DNA of 43,878 nt from an uncultured bacterium (GCA_903866395.1 CAIPNM010000153.1:1-43878); one strand, 5' to 3'. Shown: positions 24,755-34,628, counted from the stretch's first letter. Notes: generated by a model from the letters alone, not told the origin. Program-made: numbers and translations.

Positions 24755-25410
24755 ACGCCCGCCCCACTCGGATCGGGCTGCTGGGCGGCACCTTCGATCC
24801 GATCCATGTCGGCCACGTGGCGCTCGCCCGTGCGGCGCAGGCGGCCTATGGCTTTGATGAGATCCGCTTCCTACCCACCGCTATTTCCTGGCAGAAAGGC
24901 GAGACCAGCACCGACTCGCAGCACCGGCTGGAAATGGTGCGGCGCGCGATCGCCGGTCATCGCGGCTTCGTTCTCGATGACCGCGAGGTACGCCGCGGCG
25001 GCAACACCTACACGGTCGATACGCTGAGCGAACTGAGAAACGAGCTAGGGCGAGACGCGGTGCTGGTTCTGCTGCTGGGCAGCGATCAGCTGCGCAATCT
25101 AGCCACCTGGCGACGCTACCAAGAACTGCTCACGCTGGCGCACATCGCAGTCACCCGACGAGAGCAGATCAGCCTAGCTCGGCTACCGGAGTCGGTCGAA
25201 TCGCTGGTCGCCGAACACGGGCGCGACACCTTACCCGAGGCGCCAAGCGGTGCCATCGTGTTCTTCGGCATGCCTTTTGTGCCAGTATCGGCCACGCGTC
25301 TGCGCGAACAGCTGCTGGCTGGCGAGCGGCCGGCCGCGGTGCTCCCCGCAGGCATTCTCAACTATATTGACCACCACCAGCTGTACCGCCCGGCGCGCGG
25401 CCAGCCCTGA
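24751..25410 (+). CDS. nadD: Nicotinate-nucleotide adenylyltransferase
   Basis: NadD adenylates nicotinate mononucleotide to deamido-NAD. The 219-residue product has [11 protein letters not shown] at the start with the HxGH nucleotidyltransferase motif, then [24 protein letters not shown], and [10 protein letters not shown] near the C-terminus, the ISSTxIR-type site. A longer in-frame ORF begins at 24526 inside hemF; the ATG at 24751 overlapping the hemF TGA is the family start. It leads into rsfS after 14 bases. Confidence 0.97.
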   Translation: MNARPTRIGLLGGTFDPIHVGHVALARAAQAAYGFDEIRFLPTAISWQKGETSTDSQHRLEMVRRAIAGHRGFVLDDREVRRGGNTYTVDTLSELRNELGRDAVLVLLLGSDQLRNLATWRRYQELLTLAHIAVTRREQISLARLPESVESLVAEHGRDTLPEAPSGAIVFFGMPFVPVSATRLREQLLAGERPAAVLPAGILNYIDHHQLYRPARGQP

Positions 25411-25424
25411 CACAGGCACTGCTC

Positions 25425-26183
25425 ATGGATTTGCGAAAGCTGCAGCGGGTTATCGTCGACGCACTCGATGACATCAAGGCCCAGGATATCCAGGTCTTCA
25501 ACACCATCGGACAGACGGAGCTCTTCGATCGCGTGATCGTGGCCACCGCCTCATCGAACCGACAGACACGCGCGCTCGCAGCGCATGTTCGCGACAAGGT
25601 GAAGGCGGCGGGCGGCCAGGTGGTGTCGGTCGAAGGCGAGGAAAGCGGCGAGTGGGTACTGGTCGATCTGGGTGATGCGGTAGTGCACATCATGCAGCCC
25701 GCGATCCGGGCCTACTACCGGCTCGAAGAGCTGTGGGGCGCGAAGCCAGTCAGCCTCAAGGTTGGGCCGGTGAAGAAAACCGCGGCGCCTCGCACCGGGC
25801 AACAGAAGCGACCCTCCTCATCGGCGGGTGCCGCACCAACGGTTGGCACGGCCCAACCGGCCAAGCGAGGCGCTGCCACCGGCGCAAAGCGGGGCGCTAC
25901 CGCTTCGGACACGAAGAAACCCAAGCCAACCCAGGCCGCGTTGACTGCGGGCGGAGAGCGAACTGCCTCATCACCGGCGACGCGCGCAAGCGCTTCCAAG
26001 CGAGCCGCCCCCTCATCCGCCGCGCCGGCCAGCGCCTCGCCACGTAGCCCTCGTGCCAGCGCCGCTGCCGCACCCGCAAAACCTGCAACCCGCACAAAAC
26101 CTGCCGCAGCACGCTCAGCGCCCAGCCCCCGCGCAGCGCGTTCCGCTACGCCCCGAGCCGGCAAGCGCACCGGCAGCACCTGA
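25425..26183 (+). CDS. rsfS: Ribosomal silencing factor RsfS with a long basic low-complexity tail
   Basis: RsfS binds uL14 on the free 50S subunit and blocks joining of the subunits under starvation. The domain spans about residues 1-110: LQRVIVDALDDIKAQDIQVFNT, DRVIVATASSNRQTRALAAHV, GEESGEWVLVDLGDAVVHIMQP and YYRLEELWG. The family is usually about 105-130 residues, but this product has 252. The last ~140 are almost only Ala, Pro, Ser, Thr, Gly, Lys and Arg, with hardly a hydrophobic residue, similar in feel to AlgP or histone-H1-like tails. The tail keeps the same GC-rich coding style, the stop sits three bases before rlmH, and no frameshift is visible. Confidence 0.95.
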   Translation: MDLRKLQRVIVDALDDIKAQDIQVFNTIGQTELFDRVIVATASSNRQTRALAAHVRDKVKAAGGQVVSVEGEESGEWVLVDLGDAVVHIMQPAIRAYYRLEELWGAKPVSLKVGPVKKTAAPRTGQQKRPSSSAGAAPTVGTAQPAKRGAATGAKRGATASDTKKPKPTQAALTAGGERTASSPATRASASKRAAPSSAAPASASPRSPRASAAAAPAKPATRTKPAAARSAPSPRAARSATPRAGKRTGST

Positions 26184-26186
26184 GCT

Positions 26187-26657
26187 GTGCGCATCCGGGT
26201 GATCGCGGTCGGCACCAAGATGCCGGCCTGGGTCGACACCGCCGCTTCCGATTACAGCGCCCGGCTGCCCGCCGAGCTTGCGCTTGAATGGCGTGAGGTA
26301 CGCGCCGAGCCCCGCAGTGCGAGCGGCTCGCCCGCGGTCTGGATGCAGCGCGAAGCCGAGCGGATCCGCTCAGCCATCATGCCGGGCGCCTGGCGGGTCG
26401 TACTGGATGAGCGCGGCCGCGATCAGACCACACGGCAGTTCGCGCAGCGCGTGGGCGCGTGGCGTGATCGCGGAGCACCGGTTGCGCTGGTCATCGGCGG
26501 CCCTGATGGCATTGATCCTGCGCTTCGTGACGAAGCCGATGAGCTGGTGCGGCTCTCCAGCCTCACCCTGCCCCACCCTCTAGTGCGCGTGGTGCTTGCC
26601 GAGCAGCTCTTTCGCGCCTGGTCTATTCTCACCGGACATCCCTATCACCGCGACTGA
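26187..26657 (+). CDS. rlmH: 23S rRNA pseudouridine-1915 N3-methyltransferase
   Basis: RlmH methylates pseudouridine 1915 in helix 69 on assembled ribosomes. The 156-residue SPOUT protein starts with GTG at 26187, three bases after the rsfS stop, and reads MRIRVIAVGTKMPAWV. The SAM-binding trefoil knot contains LVIGGPDGIDP and the C-terminus has PHPLVRVVLAEQLFRAW followed by HPYHRD, both diagnostic. Length is exactly that of the family. Its pairing with rsfS is near-universal. Confidence 0.97.
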   Translation: MRIRVIAVGTKMPAWVDTAASDYSARLPAELALEWREVRAEPRSASGSPAVWMQREAERIRSAIMPGAWRVVLDERGRDQTTRQFAQRVGAWRDRGAPVALVIGGPDGIDPALRDEADELVRLSSLTLPHPLVRVVLAEQLFRAWSILTGHPYHRD

Positions 26658-26661
26658 CCTG

Positions 26662-27282
26662 ATGCCGCTTCCCGAGTTCCCCTTCATCTACCTTGCCTCA
26701 CGCAGTCCGCGCCGGCAGCAGCTGCTGGAGCAGATCGGCGTGTCCTTCCGGCTGCTGGCACCGGGTGCCGACGAAGACGCCGAGGCGCTTGAGCGCGTGC
26801 GCCCGGGCGAAGATCCTGGCAAATACGTGCTGCGCGTGACACTCGCCAAGGCTACGGCCGCGCGCGAGCGGCTCACGCGGCTCGCGCTGCCGGCTGCCCC
26901 GATCCTGGTGGCCGACACCACGGTCGCCATCGGCGGCACGATCCTCGGCAAGCCCGCGCATGCGGCCGAGGCACTCGACATGCTCACGCGCCTGGCGGGA
27001 CGCACGCACCGGGTGATCACAGCGGTCGCCGTCGCGCGCGGCAGCACGCGTACCGACTCCATGGTCAATGTTTCGCGGGTCACCTTTGCTCGCATTCCCA
27101 AGGCCGAGCTTGAGGCCTATGTCGCAACCGGTGAGCCCATGGACAAGGCGGGCGCCTATGGCATTCAGGGTGCGATCGCGCGCCATGTTCGGCGAATTGA
27201 AGGCAGCTACAGTTCGATCATGGGACTTCCGCTTTATGAAACCGCACGGCTGCTGGGCCACGCAGGTCGCGCCGCACCATGA
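26662..27282 (+). CDS. maf: Maf-like nucleotide pyrophosphatase
   Basis: Maf proteins hydrolyse non-canonical or canonical nucleoside triphosphates (dTTP/UTP in the YhdE branch). The 206-residue product has the start YLASRSPRRQQLLEQIG, the VADTTVAIGG segment with the catalytic Asp, and MDKAGAYGIQGAIA near the end. I use the ATG at 26662, four bases after rlmH, rather than the longer ORF from 26596 that lies inside rlmH. The stop overlaps the rng ATG (ATGA, 27279-27282). Confidence 0.95.
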   Translation: MPLPEFPFIYLASRSPRRQQLLEQIGVSFRLLAPGADEDAEALERVRPGEDPGKYVLRVTLAKATAARERLTRLALPAAPILVADTTVAIGGTILGKPAHAAEALDMLTRLAGRTHRVITAVAVARGSTRTDSMVNVSRVTFARIPKAELEAYVATGEPMDKAGAYGIQGAIARHVRRIEGSYSSIMGLPLYETARLLGHAGRAAP

Positions 27283-28742
27283 CCGAAGAAATTCTCGTCA
27301 ATCATCGCGCGCACGAAACGCGCGTAGCCATCGTGCAGCAGGGGGTGGTGCAGGAACTTCTGATCGAGCGGGCGGTATCGCGCGGACTGGTTGGTAATCT
27401 TTACCTTGGCCGCGTCTCGCGCGTGCTCCCGGGCATGCAGTCAGCCTTCATCGATATCGGCCTGGAACGCGCCGCATTCCTTCATGTGGCCGACCTCTGG
27501 CAGTCGCGTCACTCCCACGCGCCCACCGGCGCCCAGCAGCCCATTGAGAAGCTGCTGTTTGAGGGGCAACCCCTTCTGGTTCAGGTCATCAAGGACCCAC
27601 TTGGCACCAAGGGCGCCCGCCTGTCCACCCAGGTGAGCATCGCTGGTCGGCTGCTGGTCTATCTGCCGCATGAGCCGCACATTGGTGTTTCACAGCGCAT
27701 TGGCGATGAACAGGGACGTGAGGCGCTTCGCAGCCGGATGCAGGCGCTGGTGCCCGCCGACGAAAAAGGCGGCTTCATCGTGCGTACGCTCGCCGAGGAT
27801 GCGAGTAGCGACGAACTCGCCGCCGACATTGCCTATCTCAGGCGCCGCTGGCAGCAGATTCTGGACGGATCCCGCACGCGCACCGCCCCCTCGCTCATCT
27901 ACCAGGAGCTCGCGCTCACCCAACGGGTGCTGCGTGATCTTGCCGGTGAGACGACCAGTGCCGTGATCGTTGATTCCAGCGAAGCGCTCGCCCAGATGCA
28001 GGAATTTGCTTCCGCGTGGATGCCTGCGATGACCCGCAGGCTGAGGCTTCACGCCTCCGAGCGGCCGGTGTTCGAACTTCACGGCGTCGAACAGGAAATC
28101 GAGCGTGCACTCTCCCGTCGCGTGGATCTGAAGTCTGGCGGCTACCTGATCATCGATCAGACCGAGGCCATGACGACCATCGATGTGAACACCGGCAGCT
28201 TTGTGGGCGGCCGCAATTTCGAAGACACGGTATTTCGCACCAACCTGGAAGCTGCCCATGCCATCGCGCGACAGCTCCGCCTGCGAAATCTGGGCGGCAT
28301 CATTGTGGTTGACCTGATCGACATGCGAGACAGCGCGCATCGCGACGCAGTGCTTGCCGAGCTTCGCAAAGCCGCGCAGCGCGACCACACCCGAATCGGA
28401 ATCAACGGCTTCACCTCGCTGGGGCTGGTCGAAATCACCCGCAAGCGCACGCGCGAGTCGCTCGCGCGTGTGCTGTGCGAGCCTTGTCCGACCTGCTCGG
28501 GCACTGGGCAGATCAAGACGGCGCGCACCGTGTGCTATGAAATTCTGCGCGAGATTCAGCGCGAGGCCGGGCAATTCAATCCGCGCGAATTCCGGCTGGT
28601 TGCCGCGCAATCGGTGGTTGATCTGTTTCTTGAGGAAGAGGCTCAGTCGCTTGCTTCGCTTTGCGATGCAATCGGTCGCCAGATCTCGCTGATGGTGGAA
28701 ACCAGCTATGCGCAGGAGCACTACGACATCGTGCTGCTCTAG
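27279..28742 (+). CDS. rng: Ribonuclease G
   Basis: RNase G matures the 5' end of 16S rRNA and degrades some mRNAs. The 487-residue product has the S1 domain with GNLYLGRVSRVLPGMQSAFIDIG (residues about 36-58), the catalytic TIDVNTGSFVGG and IIVVDLIDM metal site, and the Zn-link CEPCPTCSGTG near residue 400. No long disordered C-terminus is present, so it is RNase G and not RNase E. It closes the plus-strand block. The 60 bp to the convergent AhpD-like gene contain no clear intrinsic terminator. Confidence 0.97.
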   Translation: MTEEILVNHRAHETRVAIVQQGVVQELLIERAVSRGLVGNLYLGRVSRVLPGMQSAFIDIGLERAAFLHVADLWQSRHSHAPTGAQQPIEKLLFEGQPLLVQVIKDPLGTKGARLSTQVSIAGRLLVYLPHEPHIGVSQRIGDEQGREALRSRMQALVPADEKGGFIVRTLAEDASSDELAADIAYLRRRWQQILDGSRTRTAPSLIYQELALTQRVLRDLAGETTSAVIVDSSEALAQMQEFASAWMPAMTRRLRLHASERPVFELHGVEQEIERALSRRVDLKSGGYLIIDQTEAMTTIDVNTGSFVGGRNFEDTVFRTNLEAAHAIARQLRLRNLGGIIVVDLIDMRDSAHRDAVLAELRKAAQRDHTRIGINGFTSLGLVEITRKRTRESLARVLCEPCPTCSGTGQIKTARTVCYEILREIQREAGQFNPREFRLVAAQSVVDLFLEEEAQSLASLCDAIGRQISLMVETSYAQEHYDIVLL

Positions 28743-28802
28743 GCCCACGCTCGCCTGACAGCCTGGGCCTGACCGTAGGGCCAGCCCGCCTGCTCCCAGC
28801 TG

Positions 28803-29393
28803 CTATTTTTTTTCGCGCGGCAGTCGTCCAAGCAAATGGAACTCCGGGTTCGGCATCATCGAGACCAGGTTCGCCATGCGGTTCGATAAGGCGAAAAACG
28901 CAGCGATCGCACCAATGTCCCAGGCATCTTCATCGGAGAACCCCTGGGCGTGAAGCGCCTGAAAGTCGGCCTCGCCAATTTCCGCCGAGCGGGTGGCCAC
29001 CTTGAGTGCGAAGTCGAGCATGACGCGCTGGCGCACGGTAATGGCGGCCTTGCGATAGTTGGTCGCGAGTTGATCAGCAATCAGCGGATTTTTTTCGTAG
29101 ATGCGCAGGATGGCGCCATGCGCCACTACGCAATAGAGGCAATCGTTGGCAGCGCTGGTGGCCACCACGATCATTTCCTTCTCGCCCTTCGACAAGCCGT
29201 TCTCACGCAGCATCAGTGCATCGTGATAGGCAAAAAACGCCCGGAATTCATCGGGCCGACGCGCAAGCTTCAGAAACACATTGGGAACGAATCCGCTCTT
29301 TTCCTGCACCGCAACGATCTTGTCGCGAATATCGGCAGGCAGCTGATCGAGTTCGGCAATCGGAAAGCGGTCGGTGGCAGCAGGCAAGTTCAT
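28803..29393 (-). CDS. AhpD-like peroxidase-related / carboxymuconolactone decarboxylase family protein
   Basis: The 196-residue protein matches the peroxidase-related branch of the AhpD/CMD family. The C-x-x-C site is in ANDCLYCVVAHGA (near residue 88) with the following His as proton relay, and helices pack around it (KGEKEMIVVATSA, YRKAAITVRQRVML, DIGAIAAFFALSNRMANLVSM). It probably reduces organic hydroperoxides or partners a thiol system. Its ATG overlaps the msbA TGA (29393-29390), so it is co-translated with msbA. The C-terminal lysine codons produce the T8 run near 28806. Confidence 0.92.
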   Translation of the reverse strand: MNLPAATDRFPIAELDQLPADIRDKIVAVQEKSGFVPNVFLKLARRPDEFRAFFAYHDALMLRENGLSKGEKEMIVVATSAANDCLYCVVAHGAILRIYEKNPLIADQLATNYRKAAITVRQRVMLDFALKVATRSAEIGEADFQALHAQGFSDEDAWDIGAIAAFFALSNRMANLVSMMPNPEFHLLGRLPREKK

Positions 29394-31177
29394 CGTGAAG
29401 GCTCCTGCGCATCGGGTGCGCGTTGCTGGATCTGGTGGAGGCGCGCATAGAGTCCGCCCGCGCGCAGCAGTTCGGCATGCGAGCCGAGCTCAACCAGCCG
29501 CCCGGCTTCGAGCACAGCGATGCGACTGGCACGTTCGATGGTTGAAAGCCGATGCGCAACCACCAGCGTGGTGCGACCGGCCATCACCCGCTCCAGCGCA
29601 CTCTGAACCGCCCGCTCGGTTTCGGAGTCGAGCGCAGAAGTGGCCTCATCGAGCAGCAAAATTGGCGCGTCTTTCAGCACTGCGCGCGCGATCGCAAGTC
29701 GCTGGCGCTGACCGCCCGACAGTTGCGTGCCGCGCTCACCGATCTCGGCATCGAGCCCAGCAGGCAGCGCGCGAACGAATTCATCGAGCGCCGCCACCTC
29801 GAGCGCATGCCAGAGCCGGGCGTCATCCGGTGTGTGCGGCACCGCAATCGCAAGATTGGCGCGGATGCTGCCGTTAAACAGCACGGTCTCCTGCGACACC
29901 AGCGCAAGCTGACTGCGCAGACTGGCGAGCGTAAGCGAGTCGATCGGCACGCCATCGATCAGCACCTCGCCGGCCTCGGACTCAATGAAGCGCGGCAGCA
30001 GATTGAGAAGCGTGGTTTTCCCGCCGCCCGAGGGCCCGACCAGCGCGAGCATTTCGCCGGGCTGAATATCAAGCTGCAATTCGCGCAGCGCTGGCTGACT
30101 GGCACCGGGGTGTCGTACCGTCACGGCCCTGAAACTGACCGCCCCCCGCGCGCGTCCAAGCACCTGCGATCCGCTGTCCGCTTCCGCAGGCCGATCGAGA
30201 AGCTCGAACACTTTCTCGGCCGAAGCAAGCCCCCGCTGAATCACCGCGTTGATGTCGGCGAGGTGCTTGAGCGGCGCGAGCAGCATCAGCATGGCGGTGA
30301 TGAACGACACAAAGCCACCGACAGTCTCGCTGTCTGTTTCCGCCTGAAGGAGCGCAATACTCACCACCACGGCCACCGCGATCGCCGCACACAGTTGTGT
30401 AACCGGCGTGGTGGCGGCGGTTGAACTGATGATCCGGATCGCCACTCGCCGCAACCGCGCCACGGTGTCGGCAAACCGCGCCGCCTCGCGTTCATGCGCA
30501 TCGAACACCTTGATGACCTTGTAGCCCTGCACGGCGCTTTCGACAGTGCGCGTGAGCTCGCCCATCTGCTCGAGATTGCGTCGGCTAAGCCCGCGCATCC
30601 GACGGCTGAACTGGGTGAGGATCAAGGCAAGCGGCGGCACCATGCCCATCACCACCAGGGTAAGTTGCCAATTGAGATACAGCAGCCAGCTGAGCAGCCC
30701 GATGATCACCAGCGTGTCTCGCACCAGCACCGTGACTGCGTGGGTAGCCGCGTCGGTAAAACTGTTGACCTCAAACACAATGCGCGAAATCAGAAGCCCC
30801 GAGGCCTCGCGTTCGAAGTCGCGCGCTGGCAGGCGGAGGGTGTGCGCAAACATCTGCCGGCGCACTGCGGCAAGCACACCCGCCGATACCCAAGCCATCG
30901 CGTACTGCGCACAGAACGTAGCGCACCCACGCACGACAAAAATTCCGATGATGGCCGCCGGCACCCACCAGAATGGGAAATCGCTCCGCGCGACAAAGCC
31001 GCGATCCAGTAATGGCTTCATCAACGCCGGAAACAGTGGCTCGGTGGCAGCAGCGACCACCATGGCGACAAGCGCTACCGCAAAGCCACGCCAGAACGGA
31101 CGCACCCAGCCGAGAAGGCGTAGCCAGATACGAAGGGAATCGCGCAAGTCGGAAGTCCGCCGCTCAGTACTCGACAT
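29390..31177 (-). CDS. msbA: Lipid A export ATP-binding/permease
   Basis: MsbA flips lipid A-core across the inner membrane. The 595-residue half transporter has six membrane helices in the first 320 residues and an ABC domain with Walker A GPSGGGKTTLLN, the signature LSGGQRQRLAIARAV, Walker B ILLLDEATSALD and the H-loop VVAHRLST. A TTG at 31180 would add one residue; the ATG at 31177 is preferred. It overlaps the dnaE stop by 14 bases, so it may be translated by reinitiation. Other ABC exporters of the same layout exist, but the length and sequence fit MsbA best. Confidence 0.93.
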   Translation of the reverse strand: MSSTERRTSDLRDSLRIWLRLLGWVRPFWRGFAVALVAMVVAAATEPLFPALMKPLLDRGFVARSDFPFWWVPAAIIGIFVVRGCATFCAQYAMAWVSAGVLAAVRRQMFAHTLRLPARDFEREASGLLISRIVFEVNSFTDAATHAVTVLVRDTLVIIGLLSWLLYLNWQLTLVVMGMVPPLALILTQFSRRMRGLSRRNLEQMGELTRTVESAVQGYKVIKVFDAHEREAARFADTVARLRRVAIRIISSTAATTPVTQLCAAIAVAVVVSIALLQAETDSETVGGFVSFITAMLMLLAPLKHLADINAVIQRGLASAEKVFELLDRPAEADSGSQVLGRARGAVSFRAVTVRHPGASQPALRELQLDIQPGEMLALVGPSGGGKTTLLNLLPRFIESEAGEVLIDGVPIDSLTLASLRSQLALVSQETVLFNGSIRANLAIAVPHTPDDARLWHALEVAALDEFVRALPAGLDAEIGERGTQLSGGQRQRLAIARAVLKDAPILLLDEATSALDSETERAVQSALERVMAGRTTLVVAHRLSTIERASRIAVLEAGRLVELGSHAELLRAGGLYARLHQIQQRAPDAQEPSR

Positions 31178-34100
31178 CAACCGCGATCGGCTTCAGACGC
31201 TCACCGATGGCTGCAAGCAGACTCTCCTCGGGACGCACTCGCCAGGGCGCGCCAAGCTCAATGGCACACTGCGCCACTGCGCTGGTGTAGTCGATGACCA
31301 CTGGCAGCGCAGGCGCATCACCCGTTGCCGACGGATCGCCTGCAGCAAACGGTGTAATCACGCTACGGAGCGCCGCGCCATCGGCGTTGCCATTCAGGCG
31401 GATCCGAAGGCGTTTGCCAAACTCGCGGCGCGCTCCCGCCAGATCGAGCAGCCGCTCGGCAACCACGCGCTGCCCGCCGGTGTAGTCATCGCGACTCACC
31501 TTGCCGAGCACCACCAGCAGTTCATCTTCGCGAACAATTCGGCGATTGGCGTCATAGAGTTCATTGAAGACCGATACATCAACCCGGGCCGAGCCGTCGT
31601 CCAGTGTGACGAACAGCATCTTGCCGCGCCGCGTCATCTGCGTGCGCTGCGCCGCCACCACACCCGCCATCCAGATTGGCTGAGGTGCGGGTTGAAGATC
31701 AGCAAGCCGCATTCGCACGAAGCGCCGGATCTCATGTTCATGTGCGGTAAACGGGTGCCCGGTAAGAAAGAAACCCAGCGCGAGCTTTTCTTCCTGTAGC
31801 CGCTGACGCTCCGACCACGGGGCGACCGGCAGCCAATCGGTGACGAGTGCGCTGGAGCCTGTGGATTCGCCAAAAAGACTCGCCTGATCGACCGCGGCTC
31901 CCGCAGCGTCGGCCGCGTCCATGGCGCGCGGTGTATTAGCGAGTAACTTGGCCCGGTCAGGGTCCAGGCTGTCAAAAGCCCCTGCCCGCACCAGCGCTTC
32001 GACAGTGCGACGGTTGACGAGACGCCGGTCGACCCGGGCGCAAAAATCGAACAGATCGCGAAACGGCCCCTCAGCCCGGGCCGCTACGATCACTTCAACA
32101 GCGTTATGACCTGTGCCCTTCACCGCGCCCAGGCCATAGCGAATCTCGCGATCGCCGACCGGCTCGAACCGGTAGGCCGACAGATTGATGTCAGGCGGGA
32201 GTACCCGGACGCCAATGTGAGCTGCATCGGCCACAAACAGCTGCACCTTGTCCGTGTCATCCATATCGGACGAAAGCGTGGCCGCCATGAACTCGGCAGG
32301 GTACTGCGCTTTCAGCCACGCGGTCTGATAGGTGACGACCGCATAAGCGGCGGTATGCGATTTATTGAACCCGTATTCGGCGAACATCGCCATCAGGTCG
32401 AAGAGCTTGTTAGCCAGATCAACCGAATAGCCTTTCTTCTCTGCGCCTTCCACGAAGAGGCCACGGTGCTGAGCCATTTCTTCGGGCTTCTTCTTGCCCA
32501 TGGCGCGCCTCAGCAGATCGGCGCCACCGAGCGTGTAGCCACCGATAATCTGCGAGATCTGCATTACCTGCTCCTGATACACGATCACACCATAGGTGGG
32601 CTCGAGGCAGGCTTTGAGGTCGGGGTGAAAATAATCGATCGACTGCTGACCCTTCTTGCGCAGAATGAAGTCATCGACCATGCCGGAGTTGAGCGGCCCC
32701 GGACGATAGAGCGCAAGCACCGCGATGATGTCCTCGAACCGGTCGGGCTGAAGCTTTTTCAGAAGCTTCTTCATGCCGTCGCTTTCCAGCTGGAACACGG
32801 CGGTCGTGTTGGCCTCGCGCAGCACTTTGTAGGCGGCTGGGTCATCGAACTTGAGCGTGGCCAGATCTAGCCCCAGACCCGGATGCCGCGCGTTGATGAA
32901 CTCCTCGGCCATGCGAATGATGGTGAGGTTGCGAAGTCCGAGGAAGTCGAACTTCACCAGACCCACCGCCTCGACATCGTCCTTGTCGAACTGGCTCACG
33001 ACGCCGCCCTCGGCGCCCGGCTGTTTGTAGAGCGGACAGAAATCAGTCAGCCGGCCAGGCGCGATGAGAACGCCGCCCGCATGCATACCGACATTGCGCG
33101 TGAGGTCTTCAAGCCGCCCGGCGAGCGCAAGCAGCTCACGAACTTCGTCTTCGTTACGCTCGCGCTCGGCGAGCGCGGGTTCGGCCTCACGCGCCTTGGC
33201 AAGCGACAGCGGCTTGTTCTGCACTACTGGCACCAGCTTGGAGAGCTGATCGCAGAAGGTGTAGCTCATGTCGAGCACGCGGCCGACATCGCGGATGACG
33301 GCCTTGGAGGCCATCGTGCCGAAGGTGGCGATCTGCGAGACCGCATGCTCGCCGTATTTGTTGCGCACGTACTCGATCACGAGCTGGCGCTTGTCCTGGC
33401 AGAAGTCGATATCGAAGTCGGGCATCGACACGCGCTCGGGGTTCAGGAACCGTTCGAACAGCAGCGCGTACGGAATGGGGTCGAGATCGGTAATGCCGAG
33501 TGCCCAGGCCACGATGGAGCCCGCCCCCGATCCTCGCCCCGGGCCCACAGGAACATTGTTCCGCTTTGCCCAATTGATGAAGTCGGCCACGATCAGGAAA
33601 TAACCCGAGAAGCCCATCTTCTCGATGGTGTCGCACTCGTAATCGAGCCGGCGGCGATACGACTCCCATCGGTCGGCCGCGACATCGGGCCCGAGGCGAC
33701 GCTGCAGGCCCTCGAGCGACAGGTCGCGCATGTGCTGGTCGAGCGTGACCCCGTCGGGTACCGGATAGAGCGGCAGGCGAGGCTTGCCCAAGGTCATGGG
33801 CACGCTACAGCGCCGGGCAATTTCAACACTGTTTTGCAAAGCGGAGGGGAGATCTGCGAACAGCTCGGCCATTTCCTGCTGCGACCGGAAGTGCATGGCC
33901 CCGTCAAAGCGCCGCGACCGCCGCGGATTGGCGAGGATCTCACCCTCGGCGATACAGACCCGCGCCTCATGCGCGCGGAAGTCATCGGTGAGGAGATACT
34001 GGACCGGCTGCGTGGCAACCAGGGGTAGATCAAGCCGGGCGGCCAGGCGCGCAGCAGCAATCGTTTGCGTGGCCGACTCGGGCTGCTCGGTGCGCTGTAC

Positions 34101-34628
34101 CTCGAGATAGAACGCGCCAGGGAAACGCTGCGCCCAGCGCAGTGCTGCCGGGGTGGCCTGCGCGAGACTGCCGGTGAGGAGTGCCTGCCCAACCTCGCCG
34201 TGATGCGCACCCGACAGTGCAATCAGGCCTTCGCCCGCGCGGCCCCCATCAGCGGCCGGCTCGTCAAACCACTCGGCCCGGATTTCGCCCCGACCACGGT
34301 ATTCGTTCTCCAGCCAGGCGCGACTCAGCAGAGCGCACAGGCGCAGATACCCGGCGGCGTTGCGCGCGAGCAGCAGCATTCGGTAGGGCCGGTCGCGCTC
34401 GGTTTCGTTGGTGATCCAGGCATCGACCCCGCAGATCGGCTTGATCCCGGCGGCACGCGCAGCCTTGTAGAACTTCACCCAGCCGAACAGGTTGGCGAGA
34501 TCGGTCATGGCAAGCGCCGGCTGCTGATCGGCCTGCGCAGCCTCCACCAGCGCGTCGATACGAACGATCGAGTCGCCGATGGAATATTCGGTGTGGACGC
34601 GCAGGTGGACGAAACGGGGGGCGCTCAT
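31164..34628 (-). CDS. dnaE: DNA polymerase III alpha subunit
   Basis: The 1154-residue replicative polymerase subunit has the N-terminal PHP domain (FVHLRVHTEYSIGDS at the start, ALAMTDLANLFGWVKFY), the polymerase palm with GPGRGSGAGSIVAWALGITDLDP and the catalytic PDFDIDFCQDKR, fingers, a helix-hairpin-helix area and an OB-fold near the C-terminus. The frame runs upstream to 34796, but the ATG at 34628 starts at the conserved MSAPRFVHLRVHTEYS. It is the first gene of the dnaE-msbA-peroxidase run and is divergent from a DMT exporter gene. It is the DnaE1 type, not DnaE2: the full C-terminus is present and no imuB neighbour is seen. Confidence 0.98.
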   Translation of the reverse strand: MSAPRFVHLRVHTEYSIGDSIVRIDALVEAAQADQQPALAMTDLANLFGWVKFYKAARAAGIKPICGVDAWITNETERDRPYRMLLLARNAAGYLRLCALLSRAWLENEYRGRGEIRAEWFDEPAADGGRAGEGLIALSGAHHGEVGQALLTGSLAQATPAALRWAQRFPGAFYLEVQRTEQPESATQTIAAARLAARLDLPLVATQPVQYLLTDDFRAHEARVCIAEGEILANPRRSRRFDGAMHFRSQQEMAELFADLPSALQNSVEIARRCSVPMTLGKPRLPLYPVPDGVTLDQHMRDLSLEGLQRRLGPDVAADRWESYRRRLDYECDTIEKMGFSGYFLIVADFINWAKRNNVPVGPGRGSGAGSIVAWALGITDLDPIPYALLFERFLNPERVSMPDFDIDFCQDKRQLVIEYVRNKYGEHAVSQIATFGTMASKAVIRDVGRVLDMSYTFCDQLSKLVPVVQNKPLSLAKAREAEPALAERERNEDEVRELLALAGRLEDLTRNVGMHAGGVLIAPGRLTDFCPLYKQPGAEGGVVSQFDKDDVEAVGLVKFDFLGLRNLTIIRMAEEFINARHPGLGLDLATLKFDDPAAYKVLREANTTAVFQLESDGMKKLLKKLQPDRFEDIIAVLALYRPGPLNSGMVDDFILRKKGQQSIDYFHPDLKACLEPTYGVIVYQEQVMQISQIIGGYTLGGADLLRRAMGKKKPEEMAQHRGLFVEGAEKKGYSVDLANKLFDLMAMFAEYGFNKSHTAAYAVVTYQTAWLKAQYPAEFMAATLSSDMDDTDKVQLFVADAAHIGVRVLPPDINLSAYRFEPVGDREIRYGLGAVKGTGHNAVEVIVAARAEGPFRDLFDFCARVDRRLVNRRTVEALVRAGAFDSLDPDRAKLLANTPRAMDAADAAGAAVDQASLFGESTGSSALVTDWLPVAPWSERQRLQEEKLALGFFLTGHPFTAHEHEIRRFVRMRLADLQPAPQPIWMAGVVAAQRTQMTRRGKMLFVTLDDGSARVDVSVFNELYDANRRIVREDELLVVLGKVSRDDYTGGQRVVAERLLDLAGARREFGKRLRIRLNGNADGAALRSVITPFAAGDPSATGDAPALPVVIDYTSAVAQCAIELGAPWRVRPEESLLAAIGERLKPIAVDVEY

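Noticed and set aside
27690-28748. 352-codon minus-strand ORF
   Set aside because: Antisense shadow of RNase G, no motif.
28743-28815. Possible intrinsic terminator after rng with a T8 run
   Set aside because: The T-run is the Lys-Lys codons of the convergent gene and only a four-pair stem is available upstream.
32883-34028. 381-codon plus-strand ORF
   Set aside because: Antisense shadow of dnaE, which is complete and in a conserved position.
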